Origin: an uncultured Collinsella sp.
GTDB taxonomy: Bacteria > Actinomycetota > Coriobacteriia > Coriobacteriales > Coriobacteriaceae
Direction: 5' to 3'
NCBI GenBank assembly: GCA_958370785.1
Contig: CATXKN010000001.1
Location: forward strand, 310,001 to 374,000
Length of the DNA stretch: 64,000 bases
Made by a program: the position numbers and the translations under genes
Notes under the pieces: generated by a model
What the model saw: only the letters and a program-made list of their open reading frames with translations
Databases searched by the model: none
Told to the model about the DNA's origin: nothing
Part shown: one piece after another, positions 34,726 through 43,509 of the stretch
Numbering within the stretch: the first letter of the stretch is position 1
Layout: every line of letters starts with the position of its first letter

Positions 34726-35500
34726 CGGAGCCCTCACCGCCCATCATGGCAACGACCTCCATAATGCGGTCGAAGAACTCGCGACGGTCGGTGTCGCCGC
34801 GGCGCAGCTCGGTGAAGATCTTGCCGTCGCGGATAAACAGCACACGGCTCGTGTAGCTGGCGGCAAAGCTGTCGTGCGTGACCATGAGCACCGTGGCGCG
34901 TAGGCGGCGGTTAAGGGCCTCCAGGCTCTCGAGCAGCAGACGAGCGCTTTTAGAATCGAGGGCGCCGGTGGGCTCGTCGGCCATGATCATGGTGGGGTCG
35001 GTGACGAGCGCGCGAGCCGCGGCAACGCGCTGCTGCTGACCGCCGGACATCTGGTAGGGATACTTGTCGAGCACCTGACTGATGGAGAGGCGCGCTGCCA
35101 CATCCTGCACGCGGGTCGAGATCTCTGCCGAGTTTGTGCGGGCGATGGTGAGCGGCAGGGCGATGTTCTCGCGTGCCGTGAGCGTATCGAGCAGGTTGGA
35201 GTCCTGGAAGATAAAGCCGAGCTCCTCGCGGCGGAACTGCGAAAGCTTAGCCTGCTTCATGCGCGTCACGTCCTGCCCGTTGATGCGGATCGTGCCACTT
35301 GTGGCGCTATCGATGGTCGACACGCAGTTGAGCAACGTCGACTTGCCCGAGCCCGAAGCGCCCATGATGCCAACAAATTCACCGCGGTTGACGGTAAAGC
35401 TGACGTCGTTGAGCGCGCGGGTCACGTTGCCTAGCGCTCCGTATACCTTTTCGAGATGCGCGACCTCCAGTACCGGGGTCGCCATGTGCGTGGTTTGCAT
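34715..35500 (-). CDS. BceA-like ABC ATPase
   Basis: 261 aa ATP-binding subunit. Walker A is GASGSGKST, the signature MSGGQQQRV and Walker B TMIMADEPTGALD, with FQDSNLL in the Q-loop region; all are typical of the MacB/BceA group. AAAGGA lies 6 nt before the ATG. Its end overlaps the permease start, so the pair is translationally coupled. The likely role is detection or removal of cell-wall-active peptides, inferred from the partner. Confidence 0.92.
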   Translation of the reverse strand: MQTTHMATPVLEVAHLEKVYGALGNVTRALNDVSFTVNRGEFVGIMGASGSGKSTLLNCVSTIDSATSGTIRINGQDVTRMKQAKLSQFRREELGFIFQDSNLLDTLTARENIALPLTIARTNSAEISTRVQDVAARLSISQVLDKYPYQMSGGQQQRVAAARALVTDPTMIMADEPTGALDSKSARLLLESLEALNRRLRATVLMVTHDSFAASYTSRVLFIRDGKIFTELRRGDTDRREFFDRIMEVVAMMGGEGSDAL

Positions 35501-35648
35501 ACCGAGTCCTTTCTTGCGATTAGTCTACGGCATCTATAGTCGCAAGAAGACGAGTCGGCTACCATCGATATGGCTTACGCTTGCCTTACCGTTGTGTAAG
35601 GTACGGATAGCTACCCTGCCGCGTGTTGATGTTGAGAGAGGACTCCTG

Positions 35649-36635
35649 TTGAAGACTATTCATGTTGCCGCTGGGATCATTCGCAAGGAAGGATCTGACG
35701 AGCTGCTTGCCGTGCAGCGCGGCTACGGCGACATGCAGGGACTTTGGGAGTTTCCCGGCGGCAAGCTCATGCGCGGCGAGACACCCGAAGACGCCGTGCG
35801 CCGCGAACTCATGGAAGAGCTGCAGGTAAAAGTCACCAACCTGCGCGATTTCTATACCGTTGAGTACGACTACCCCGACTTTCATCTCTCCATGGAGTGC
35901 TACTACTGCTCACTCGCCGATGAATCCGATGAACCCCAGAAGCACGACCGCCAGCTCGATATCCGCTGGATTCCGCGCACCTCGCTTGCCACGGTAGAAT
36001 GGATGCCCGCCGACAAGGGGCTCATTGATGCCCTGATTGAGCTGAAGGAAGACCGGATCGAGGCAAGCTCCGCCGATGACGCCACGCCCAACACAGCCGA
36101 CAAACCCGCCACCAAGCCCAAGCGCGCACCTAAGCGCCGCAGCAAGAAGCGTCCCAAGCCCGGCCTACTCGACGGCATCGATACCTCGGACCTCTCCGCT
36201 GACGAGCGCGAACTGGTCCGCCGTCGCGCCGCCATCAAAAAGTCCATGAAGGGCAACAAGCGCGCCAACACCAAGCCCGAGTTGCTCGTTCGCCAGCGCC
36301 TGCGCGCCGCGGGCCTTACGGGTTATCGTTTGGAATGGAAGGTGCCTGGAAAACCCGACATCGCCTTTCCCGGGCGCAAGATCGCCATCTTCGTCAACGG
36401 CTGCTTTTGGCACCGCTGCCCCAAGTGCAATCCGAGCCAGCCCAAGCGCAACGTTGAGTTTTGGGAGGCAAAGTTCCGTCGCAACGTCGAGCGCGACCGC
36501 GCTGCCGTGGCAGCACTCACTCAAATGGGCTGGACACCCATAACCATCTGGGAATGCGAGCTCAAAAAAGACCGCATCGACGCCACAATGGAAAAGGTCA
36601 TCGAGCAGGTGCGCGCCGCAGAACCGCAGCGCTAG
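35649..36635 (+). CDS. NUDIX hydrolase - Vsr endonuclease fusion
   Basis: 328 aa joining two DNA-maintenance activities. Residues 1-130 are a MutT-like NUDIX domain with the box G38-x5-E44-x7-R52-E53-L-x-E56-E57; this family clears oxidised or deaminated nucleotides. A basic Pro/Lys/Arg linker runs from about 150 to 172. Residues 189-320 are a very-short-patch repair endonuclease with PDIAF (catalytic D237), FVNGCFWHRCPKC (C252, H255 and the zinc site) and WECEL. I infer the TTG start at 35649 from AGGA 6-7 nt upstream and the immediate NUDIX beginning. No cytosine methyltransferase, the usual Vsr partner, is in the window. Confidence 0.9.
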   Translation: MKTIHVAAGIIRKEGSDELLAVQRGYGDMQGLWEFPGGKLMRGETPEDAVRRELMEELQVKVTNLRDFYTVEYDYPDFHLSMECYYCSLADESDEPQKHDRQLDIRWIPRTSLATVEWMPADKGLIDALIELKEDRIEASSADDATPNTADKPATKPKRAPKRRSKKRPKPGLLDGIDTSDLSADERELVRRRAAIKKSMKGNKRANTKPELLVRQRLRAAGLTGYRLEWKVPGKPDIAFPGRKIAIFVNGCFWHRCPKCNPSQPKRNVEFWEAKFRRNVERDRAAVAALTQMGWTPITIWECELKKDRIDATMEKVIEQVRAAEPQR

Positions 36636-36889
36636 GAACGAGCCGTCCACACGCCCCACACAGGCGAGCCACATCCGCGCCACAAACCTTAGAAAGCCCT
36701 TAAGCTCAAAACCTTTCAAGAATGTTACTCGATACCTCTGACCTGCAGTTTCATCGTAACACCAAACCAGATTAAGCCTTTCTTTAGCGCTTCTTTGCAG
36801 CAGCCGCGGCATAATACTGCCAATGCACGGGACCTAGCAGCATACCCCGAGCGCAATCTATTGGTGGACATCGAGGAGGCCGCATAAGC

Positions 36890-37099
36890 ATGCATTCTTC
36901 CAATGCCGTAGCACGGCAGCCATCCCTAAAACATGCAGACCTTTTCTCCTTCCCCCCGACACAGAGAGACGGCCTCCTCGACTCCCCCACCACAAAAGCC
37001 AAACGCTCAACCGACCAGAGCCACAACTTGCGAGCATCGTTCGAAAAGCTCCAAGCATCCCTAGACAAGGCGTTCCCCGAACAGGCAAGAGCAATCTAA
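36890..37099 (+). CDS. Small hypothetical protein
   Basis: 69 codons preceded by GAGGAGG about 12 nt upstream, ending 25 nt before the AraC gene. The predicted protein is hydrophilic and has a short amphipathic ending (FEKLQASLDKAF). It has no recognisable family. The 254 bp before it (36636-36889) shows nothing else. It could be a real short gene or a leader of the AraC transcript. Confidence 0.4.
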   Translation: MHSSNAVARQPSLKHADLFSFPPTQRDGLLDSPTTKAKRSTDQSHNLRASFEKLQASLDKAFPEQARAI

Positions 37100-37124
37100 G
37101 CCCATCGCGCTTTATACTGATGCC

Positions 37125-38063
37125 ATGCGAAACATGGATCACATAGAATTGCACCGCGGAGGACGCGAGGAAGCGTTTCCCGAGACCGCCGAAGACTGGC
37201 CCTATATTGCCGAACGCGCAGAATTCGCTCGCTATCCGGGCAATTCCGTCCCCTGGCACTGGCATTCCGAAGTCGAGCTTTTCTACATGGAGCAGGGAGC
37301 GATTGACTATCGAACGCGCGCGGCTCATGAACACGTGCGCTTTGAGGAAGGGTCCGCCGGCTTTATCAACGGCGGCGTTTTGCACAGCACGCTGCAATCA
37401 CCCAATTCGGCACCAGCCATTCAAATGTTGCATATCTTTCAGCCGTCGATGCTCGGCGATCCCGCGGGACGCCTTCAAAAGCGCTATATCAATCCTTTGC
37501 TGCAATGTCGAGGCGTCGATGTGCTCAAATGGTCGCCCACCAACCCCGACGATATGCCCTTTATCGATTTGCTAAAGAGTTCCTTTAACCACGACCTTCA
37601 ACGGCCGCAGAACGAGATGGCGCTTCGGAATAGCTTGTCAGAGCTCTGGATTCAGATTTACGCCAAGGCCGAACCGCTCTTTGCCTCCGACAACGCCTCT
37701 TGGATGACCAACCGCGACGTACAGTTCAAGGCAATCCTGGACTATATCCGCGCAAACTATGCAGCCGCTATAGATGTGCCCCAGATGGCATCTGCAGCCG
37801 GCGTAAGCGAAAGAGAGTGTTACCGCATTATCGAAGCTTGCGCAGGAACGACCCCGGCGGCATATCTGCGCGCATACCGCGTAAACCGTGCTTGCGAACT
37901 TTTGGCACACACCACGCGAACGGTCCAGACAGTCGCGCGCCAATGCGGCTTTGCGACAGCAAGCCATCTTGGCCAGGTATTTAAAGAACAAATGGGGTGC
38001 ACTCCTTCGAGCTATCGAGCAGCGAGGCAGAATCTCGATAGCACCAGGCAGAAATCCCGCTAG
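37125..38063 (+). CDS. AraC-family transcriptional regulator
   Basis: 312 aa. An N-terminal cupin-type sensor has PWHWHSEVELFYMEQG near residue 41, the sugar-binding arm pattern. The C-terminal double HTH has VPQMASAAGVSERECYR and VARQCGFATASHLGQVFKE, followed by PSSYR. There is no RhaS- or MsmR-specific mark. The neighbouring HAD phosphatase and the small upstream frame do not reveal its target. The start ATG lacks a strong ribosome-binding site; a second ATG three codons on is possible. Confidence 0.87.
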   Translation: MRNMDHIELHRGGREEAFPETAEDWPYIAERAEFARYPGNSVPWHWHSEVELFYMEQGAIDYRTRAAHEHVRFEEGSAGFINGGVLHSTLQSPNSAPAIQMLHIFQPSMLGDPAGRLQKRYINPLLQCRGVDVLKWSPTNPDDMPFIDLLKSSFNHDLQRPQNEMALRNSLSELWIQIYAKAEPLFASDNASWMTNRDVQFKAILDYIRANYAAAIDVPQMASAAGVSERECYRIIEACAGTTPAAYLRAYRVNRACELLAHTTRTVQTVARQCGFATASHLGQVFKEQMGCTPSSYRAARQNLDSTRQKSR

Positions 38064-38119
38064 CCTTTCTTCTGTCACCGCATCAAACTTGCAGGCAAAC
38101 AACAGAGAGGAGCAACCAT

Positions 38120-38743
38120 ATGAAGCACTTTGACCATATCGTATTTGACATTGATGGGACATTGGCAGATACAGAAGAAAGCGTTCTATCATCGCTTGTC
38201 CAGATTGTCCAAGAAGAGACCGGCAAAACGCTCCCCCGACACGAGCTTGAATTTGCCCTCGGCATACCCGGCAAGGATGCCCTTGAGAAACTTGGAATCT
38301 ACTCGCAGGCAACGTTGAATCGTTGGTGCCAAGTTGCCGCCAGCTTTAAAAGCACCATCAGCCTGTTTCCAGGCTTGCTTGAAGTCATCGCAACACTCGC
38401 CAACAACGGCTGCAAACTTGGCATCGTCTCCTCACGTGCGCGCGACGAATACACAGACGAAATTGCACCCCTTGGCTTCGATAAGTTTTTTGAACACATC
38501 ATCCTTGTCGAAGACACAACCGAACATAAACCCGCACCCGCTCCCATGCTCGAATATCTCCGGCGTACGGGCGCGAATCCTGGCAACGTCGTCTACGTTG
38601 GCGACACCGTCTACGACGAACAATGCGCAACTTCGGCAGGGGTCAGTTTTGCCCGAGCAGCATGGGGATCACACCAAGATATCCCAAACGCCACCTACAA
38701 CCTCAAAACCCCCAACGACCTACTAACCCTAACAACCAAATAA
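38120..38743 (+). CDS. HAD-superfamily phosphatase (phosphoglycolate phosphatase-like)
   Basis: 207 aa with the HAD motifs in order: FDIDGTLADT near residue 9 with the nucleophile Asp, VSSRA near 101, KPAPAP near 137, and GDTVYDEQCA near 160. The helical cap lies between motifs 1 and 2, as in Gph/PgmB-type enzymes. GAGGAG lies 7-8 nt before the ATG. The substrate is not determinable; candidates are phosphoglycolate or a sugar phosphate. It lies 56 bp after the AraC gene on the same strand and may be cotranscribed. Confidence 0.85.
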   Translation: MKHFDHIVFDIDGTLADTEESVLSSLVQIVQEETGKTLPRHELEFALGIPGKDALEKLGIYSQATLNRWCQVAASFKSTISLFPGLLEVIATLANNGCKLGIVSSRARDEYTDEIAPLGFDKFFEHIILVEDTTEHKPAPAPMLEYLRRTGANPGNVVYVGDTVYDEQCATSAGVSFARAAWGSHQDIPNATYNLKTPNDLLTLTTK

Positions 38744-38806
38744 CCCACGCGTCCCACCCTTTCAGCCCCAACGCCACAAGGGCGACGACCTCGAGCAGGT
38801 CAACTT

Positions 38807-38934
38807 GGGAGAGACGAGGGCTTAGTTCCCCAATCTTTCCGCAGGGGGCAAAAAGCCTCGCCGCACGAAGTGCGCAGCGAGGCTTTTTGCATGCCCGAGG
38901 ACGATTGGGGAACTAAGCCCTCGTCCCTCCCCGG
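38807..38934 (+). repeat. Nested-hairpin element, copy E
   Basis: The outer helix pairs 38813-38835 with 38903-38925 (23 bp, perfect). The inner helix pairs 38849-38861 with 38877-38889 (13 bp, perfect). Internal-loop motifs TTTCCGCAG and CATGCCCGAGGACG match copies A, C and D. It lies between two convergent genes. Confidence 0.88.
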
Positions 38935-38964
38935 GATATGTAGCGAGTCGGAGTACCCTTGCAG

Positions 38965-39822
38965 TTACTCTGCTTTGCCCACAGAGTTGAGGTTGGTCAT
39001 GCGGATCTTAACCAGCTCGGTGATCTCACGCATACCCTCCTTGGCCGGCTTCTTGGGATCGAAGCAGGCGAGGTTCTCGGCCATGTAGGCCATGAAGCCC
39101 TTGGTGTAGGCCTGACGCAGCTCGGTGGCGTAGTTAACCTTGCAGATGCCGTTCTTCACAGCCTCGGCAACCTGCTCATCGGGCACACCGGAGGTGCCGT
39201 GCAGAACCAGCGGCACGTCGACGGCGTCGCGAATGGCCTTGACCACGGACTGCTCGATGTGCGGATCGCTCGTGTACACGCCGTGGCTGGTGCCAACGCC
39301 AATTGCGAGGGAGGTGCAGCCGGTGCGCTCGACGAACTCCTTGGCCTCGGCCGGATCGGTGTAGGGGCTCTCGCCCTCAACTGCGGGACCGTCGTCCTCC
39401 TTGCCGCCAACCTTGCCGAGCTCGGCCTCGACGGGCACGCCCATGGCGCGGCCAGCGTCGGCGACGGACTTGGTCAGGGCAATGTTGTCCTCGAAGGACT
39501 CGTGCGAGCCGTCGATCATGACGGAGGTGTAGCCCGTGCGGAAAGCCTGCATGCAGCGATCATAGCCATCGCCGTGATCGAGGTGCAGGGCGACGGGCAC
39601 GGAAGCACGCTCAGCGGCAGCCTTGACCATGCCATAGAAGTAGTCCAGACCAGCGGTCTTGATGGTGCCCGGGGTGGTCTGCATGATGACGGGGGACTTG
39701 GTCTCCTCGGCAGCAGCCAGAACGGCCATAACAAACTCGAGGTTCTCGACGTTGAACGCGCCTACGGCGTAGTGGCCGGCCTGAGCGTCCTTGAGCATCT
39801 TTTCGGTGGTAACAAGTGCCAT
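38965..39822 (-). CDS. fba: Class II fructose-/tagatose-bisphosphate aldolase
   Basis: 285 aa zinc aldolase of the FbaA/GatY/KbaY family. LHLDHG carries a zinc ligand near residue 79, MIDGSH follows near 104, VEAELGKVGGKEDD near 128, and LVLHGTSGVPDEQV near 205. GGAGAGGAGC precedes the ATG at 39822; the longer frame is not needed. It is divergent from a DeoR regulator. It may be the glycolytic aldolase or, because lacA/B/C occur 8-11 kb away without lacD, the tagatose-1,6-bisphosphate aldolase; sequence alone does not decide. Confidence 0.88.
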   Translation of the reverse strand: MALVTTEKMLKDAQAGHYAVGAFNVENLEFVMAVLAAAEETKSPVIMQTTPGTIKTAGLDYFYGMVKAAAERASVPVALHLDHGDGYDRCMQAFRTGYTSVMIDGSHESFEDNIALTKSVADAGRAMGVPVEAELGKVGGKEDDGPAVEGESPYTDPAEAKEFVERTGCTSLAIGVGTSHGVYTSDPHIEQSVVKAIRDAVDVPLVLHGTSGVPDEQVAEAVKNGICKVNYATELRQAYTKGFMAYMAENLACFDPKKPAKEGMREITELVKIRMTNLNSVGKAE

Positions 39823-40041
39823 GAGCGTTTGCTCCTCTCCCTCGCCCGCATCTGGACATCGGGCGTAGTTGTTCACAAGGCTTTTTACCTTGCGTTTTCT
39901 GCGCTCATTGTATGAAATTCAGCGGCTTTGCACGCGCGAGATATTGAGCCCATGCAGGTCAATACAGTCGTTTTTGAAAAGTAAACGGAAGGAATTGGAG
40001 CCGAGCGAGCGTGTTCGATATTGAATTTTGGGCGTTCAGCG

Positions 40042-40099
40042 TCTTTCTTTTATAGAAAAGATAAGTAATCGAAAGGTGTTTTCTTACTCAAAAAGAAAA
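40042..40099. promoter_or_regulatory. Two A/T-rich inverted repeats between fba and deoR
   Basis: TCTTTC-ttttataGAAAAGA at 40042-40061 and TTTTCTT-actcaaAAAGAAAA at 40079-40099 share TTTCTT half sites. They are probable DeoR-type operators controlling the adjacent regulator and possibly fba. The remainder of 39823-40041 shows no gene. Confidence 0.55.
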
Positions 40100-40155
40100 T
40101 GAACGAAAATAGAGTCAACACAATTCCTGCAAATTTAGCTGAGAATGGAGCAGAT

Positions 40156-40959
40156 ATGGCCCAAGCTACCAACCGTGCTTTTGCCGACGAACGCCGTACC
40201 GCCATCATGGAAATGCTCGAGCATAATGCCTCGGTACAGGTAGCAGAAATCGCCCAGACCTTTGGCGTGTCCTCCGTCACCGCCCGCGCCGACCTGGACG
40301 CGCTCGCCGAAGCAGGCAAGTTGCGCCGCACGCATGGTGGCGCCGTGTCGCTCCACAAGCGCTTGACCGTCTCCACGCAGGATCGCCGCATCAATGTCAA
40401 CGTCGCTGCCAAGCAGGCCATCGCGCAAAGCGCCATCGAGCTTGTCAATGACGGCGACACGCTGCTCGTTGACTCGGGCACCACGGCGCTCGAGTTCGTC
40501 CGGCTCCTCGATCAGCGCAACGGCATCACCGTTATCACGGCCGACATTACCATCGCCGATTATATCGACGAGAGCATGCCCTCGGTCGATGTCGTCATGC
40601 TGGGCGGGGCGCTGCGCAAAGGCCATCGTTATCTGTACGGTCCACTTACCATGCAGGCGCTCCAAATGGTCCATGCCGATCTGGCCGTCATGTGCCCTGG
40701 CGCTTTTGTTCCCGGCTGCGGCTTTACGACCGACTTTCCGCAGATGGCCGAGACCAAAACGGCTATGATCGCCGCAGCCCATCAAAGCGTCGCCCTCATG
40801 GACGCCAGCAAGGTTAACGGACGCGGCATGTACCGCTTTGCCAAGCTGACCGATGTCGACACCATCGTGATGGACCGTGATCCCGATGGCGCCGTCGCCA
40901 CCTCAATCGCCGAGACCGCCGACGACGCCCGCCCAAATCTCGTCATCGCCGGCGCTTAA
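40156..40959 (+). CDS. DeoR/GlpR-family transcriptional regulator
   Basis: About 267 aa. The N-terminal HTH shows DERRTAIMEMLEHNASV, AEIAQTFGVSSVTARADLD and the RRTHGGA wing end typical of DeoR. The sensor domain has VDSGTTALEF and the MDASKVNGRG ending. I start at the ATG at 40156, which has GGAG 5 nt upstream; an ATG at 40099 is possible. Divergent placement from fba suggests it responds to a phosphorylated sugar such as fructose-1-P or tagatose-P. Confidence 0.9.
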   Translation: MAQATNRAFADERRTAIMEMLEHNASVQVAEIAQTFGVSSVTARADLDALAEAGKLRRTHGGAVSLHKRLTVSTQDRRINVNVAAKQAIAQSAIELVNDGDTLLVDSGTTALEFVRLLDQRNGITVITADITIADYIDESMPSVDVVMLGGALRKGHRYLYGPLTMQALQMVHADLAVMCPGAFVPGCGFTTDFPQMAETKTAMIAAAHQSVALMDASKVNGRGMYRFAKLTDVDTIVMDRDPDGAVATSIAETADDARPNLVIAGA

Positions 40960-40964
40960 ACAAA

Positions 40965-41001
40965 AACCACCACAAAGGTGCCTGTCCCCTTTGTGGTGGT
41001 T
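40965..41001. terminator. Bidirectional terminator between deoR and the flavodiiron gene
   Basis: AACCACCACAAAGG at 40965-40978 pairs with CCTTTGTGGTGGTT at 40988-41001, between two convergent stops. Confidence 0.85.
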
Positions 41002-41033
41002 GTGATGGCTGAGCGTCAAAAGTGAACGTGTCG

Positions 41034-42194
41034 CTACTTGGAAAGCTCGTCGGCGAGGGCCTCGATCTGAGCGCGCGAGGCGTCGTTGAGCGAACCCAGC
41101 ACGGTCACCTTGTTCTGCGCCAGAGTGATGTCCTTCATGCCCTCGAGTTCCTTGGTCATAACCTTGGCAGCGGTGGGCGCCCAAGAGCCGGCCTCGACGA
41201 GTGCCACCGTACGGTTCTGATAGGCGTGCTCGGCAAGCGTATGGATAAAGGTGCTCATGAACGGGAAGATCTCGCCCTGATAGGTGATGGAGGCGAGCAC
41301 CAGACGGTCATAGCGGAACGCATCCTCAACGGCCTCGGCCATATCGTCGCGTGCCAGGTCAAAAACGGAAACCTTCTGGCCGCGAGCCTCGAGCGCAGAA
41401 GCGAGCTCCTCAACAGCAGCCTTCAGATGGCCATACACGCTCACATAGGCGATCGTGATGCCCTCGTCCTCGGGCTGATAGCTCGACCAGGTGTTGTAGG
41501 TGTCGAGGTAATAGCCCAGATTCTCGGTCAGCACGGGGCCGTGGAGCGGACAGATAATCTGAATGTCCAGGTCGGCGGCCTTCTTGAGCACGGCCTGCAC
41601 GAACTTGCCGAACTTACCGACGATGCCAAAGTAGTAGCGGCGCGCCTCGCAGGCCCAGCCTTCCGGGTCCTCGATGTCGTTGGCGCCGAACTTGCCAAAG
41701 CCGTCGGCACTAAAGAGCACCTTGTCGGTAGACTCGTAGGAGAAGATCACCTCGGGCCAGTGCACGTTGGGGGCGCAGACAAACGTTAGGCTGTGGCCAC
41801 CCAGGTCGAGCACGTCGCCCTCTTTGACGACTATCTTACGCTCGGGGTAGTCGGTGCCAAAGTAGTTGACCATCATGCGGAAGGCGCCCATGCTGGCCAC
41901 AATCTGTGCCTGGGGATAGCGCTCCATAAAGGCGGCGATACCGGCGGAGTGATCGGGCTCCATGTGATGGACGACCAGGTAGTCGGGCGTACGGCCATCG
42001 AGCGCGGCCTCGAGGTTGCCGAGCCATTCGTCGACAAAACCGCCATCGACTGAATCGGCGACAGCGATCTTTTCGCCCAAGATAACGTAGCTGTTGTATG
42101 CCATACCGTTCTCGGACACGTCGTACTGGCCCTCGAACAGGTCAATGTCGTGATCGTCGACACCGATGTAGCGGATATCCTTGGTGATCTCCAT
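41034..42194 (-). CDS. fprA: Flavodiiron protein (A-type flavoprotein, O2/NO reductase)
   Basis: 386 aa. The N-terminal metallo-beta-lactamase-like diiron domain has HHMEPDHSAG (HxExDH ligands), then a further ligand H near NVHWPEV and LHGP. The C-terminal flavodoxin domain starts AYVSVYGHLKAAVE. Such proteins reduce oxygen to water or nitric oxide to nitrous oxide and protect anaerobes, which fits a strain relying on oxygen-sensitive pyruvate formate-lyase. The start at 42194 has TAGGAGG upstream. It is monocistronic, with a convergent neighbour. Confidence 0.93.
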   Translation of the reverse strand: MEITKDIRYIGVDDHDIDLFEGQYDVSENGMAYNSYVILGEKIAVADSVDGGFVDEWLGNLEAALDGRTPDYLVVHHMEPDHSAGIAAFMERYPQAQIVASMGAFRMMVNYFGTDYPERKIVVKEGDVLDLGGHSLTFVCAPNVHWPEVIFSYESTDKVLFSADGFGKFGANDIEDPEGWACEARRYYFGIVGKFGKFVQAVLKKAADLDIQIICPLHGPVLTENLGYYLDTYNTWSSYQPEDEGITIAYVSVYGHLKAAVEELASALEARGQKVSVFDLARDDMAEAVEDAFRYDRLVLASITYQGEIFPFMSTFIHTLAEHAYQNRTVALVEAGSWAPTAAKVMTKELEGMKDITLAQNKVTVLGSLNDASRAQIEALADELSK

Positions 42195-42323
42195 CAGGCA
42201 AAGCCTCCTAGATAGACAAAAGAACCCGTCTATCATAACACTCGGCAGTATCCCAGCTGTTATCTGCCGGCATCCATACCGATTGTTATTGAAATACGAT
42301 AAATCGCCGTTTACCTGCGCAAA

Positions 42324-43355
42324 CTATGCGCGCGGTATCGCCGTGCTATGTCGAATAATGAGCTGGCCGGGAATACGAATGGCAACGGTTTTGCCCGCCG
42401 TACCCGCCTCGGGAACCGCATGCTCGAATACCTCGCGTCCGCGCTGATGTAGATCAAATCGCACGGTCGTGAGCTCGTTGTGTGCCACAAAATCATCGAG
42501 CGAATCATCGACGCCCACCACGCTCACGTCCTCGGGCACGCGCAAGCCACTATCGCGCAGCGCTGCAATCGCGCCGTTTGCCATCTGGTCGTTTGCCGCG
42601 TAAATCGCCGTCATGGTGCGGTCGTGCTCGGCCAGATATCTGCCGGCCTCGTAACCGCTGTTGGCAGACCAGTCGCCCTCGAGCGGCGTCTGCGGCTTAA
42701 TGTGCCTACGCTCGAGCGCATCCTGCCAACCGGCTCGACGAAATTGCTCGTCGACCGAGAACGACGGGCCGCCAATATAGCGAATTTGCTCATGCCCCAG
42801 CTCAAACAGGTGATTCATAAGCAAGAGCGAGCAGCCGTAATGATCGGAGTCTACCGTGGTCACCCGCGGGTGCGCGTACATGGTAACGATGACCGTGCCA
42901 ATGCCCGGCAGTGGATCAAACGTCTCAAAATCGGGCGCCATACGGCTCATGCCGATAATGATGCCGTCCACAGGCAGCGCGGCCATACGACGCGTTGCCT
43001 CGGCAAGCGAAAACTCCTCGGTCTTGGACATCTCGACCAGCGTGATGGCGCAATTATGCTCGCGAGCAGCGCTGGCGATGCCGTCGATCATTGAGAGGTT
43101 GCCAAACTTGGTGACATCGTTGACGCACAGACCGACCGAATGGTAGCGGCCGTCGCGCAGCGAGCGACCGGCATAACTCGGACGAAAGCCGAGCTCTTGC
43201 ATAGCGGCCTGCACGCGCTGGCGCGTCTGCTCGTTAACGTTGGGCAAGCCGTTGGCGACGCGCGAAACCGTCTGCTGCGAAACGCCAGCAGCGCGGGCGA
43301 CGTCGGCCATGGAGACCGGACGCGTACCTGTATCGTTGGACGGGCGCCTTGCCAC
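42324..43355 (-). CDS. galR: LacI/GalR-family repressor of the galactose operon
   Basis: 343 aa. The HTH is SMADVARAAGVSQQTVSRVAN at the N-terminus, with the hinge region RPSYAGRSLRDGR. The effector domain shows IIGMSRMAP, VDSDHYGCSLL and YAANDQMANGA. It starts at a GTG behind GAAGGTG. It is divergent from galK-galT across a 338-bp region holding three copies of a shared 13-16 bp site. It is closely similar in style to the two LacI proteins of the beta-galactoside modules, indicating a common origin. Confidence 0.87.
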   Translation of the reverse strand: MARRPSNDTGTRPVSMADVARAAGVSQQTVSRVANGLPNVNEQTRQRVQAAMQELGFRPSYAGRSLRDGRYHSVGLCVNDVTKFGNLSMIDGIASAAREHNCAITLVEMSKTEEFSLAEATRRMAALPVDGIIIGMSRMAPDFETFDPLPGIGTVIVTMYAHPRVTTVDSDHYGCSLLLMNHLFELGHEQIRYIGGPSFSVDEQFRRAGWQDALERRHIKPQTPLEGDWSANSGYEAGRYLAEHDRTMTAIYAANDQMANGAIAALRDSGLRVPEDVSVVGVDDSLDDFVAHNELTTVRFDLHQRGREVFEHAVPEAGTAGKTVAIRIPGQLIIRHSTAIPRA

Positions 43356-43447
43356 AGGATCACCTTCACCGTTGCGAGATCTGAATAGCGTGCATGCCGG
43401 CCCGGGCAGAAATACACCCCGCGCCGAGGCCCGCTATCGTCGGACGC

Positions 43448-43462
43448 ATGTTAACGTACTCT
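43448..43462. promoter_or_regulatory. GalR-type operator 1
   Basis: ATGTTAACGTACTCT, sharing GTTAACGTACTC with the sites at 43571 and 43635. About 100 bp upstream of galR. Confidence 0.7.
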
Positions 43463-43509
43463 ACTTTTTCAATCCGCAACTCTTCTGCTCTATAAGTCCA
43501 TACGGCAAT

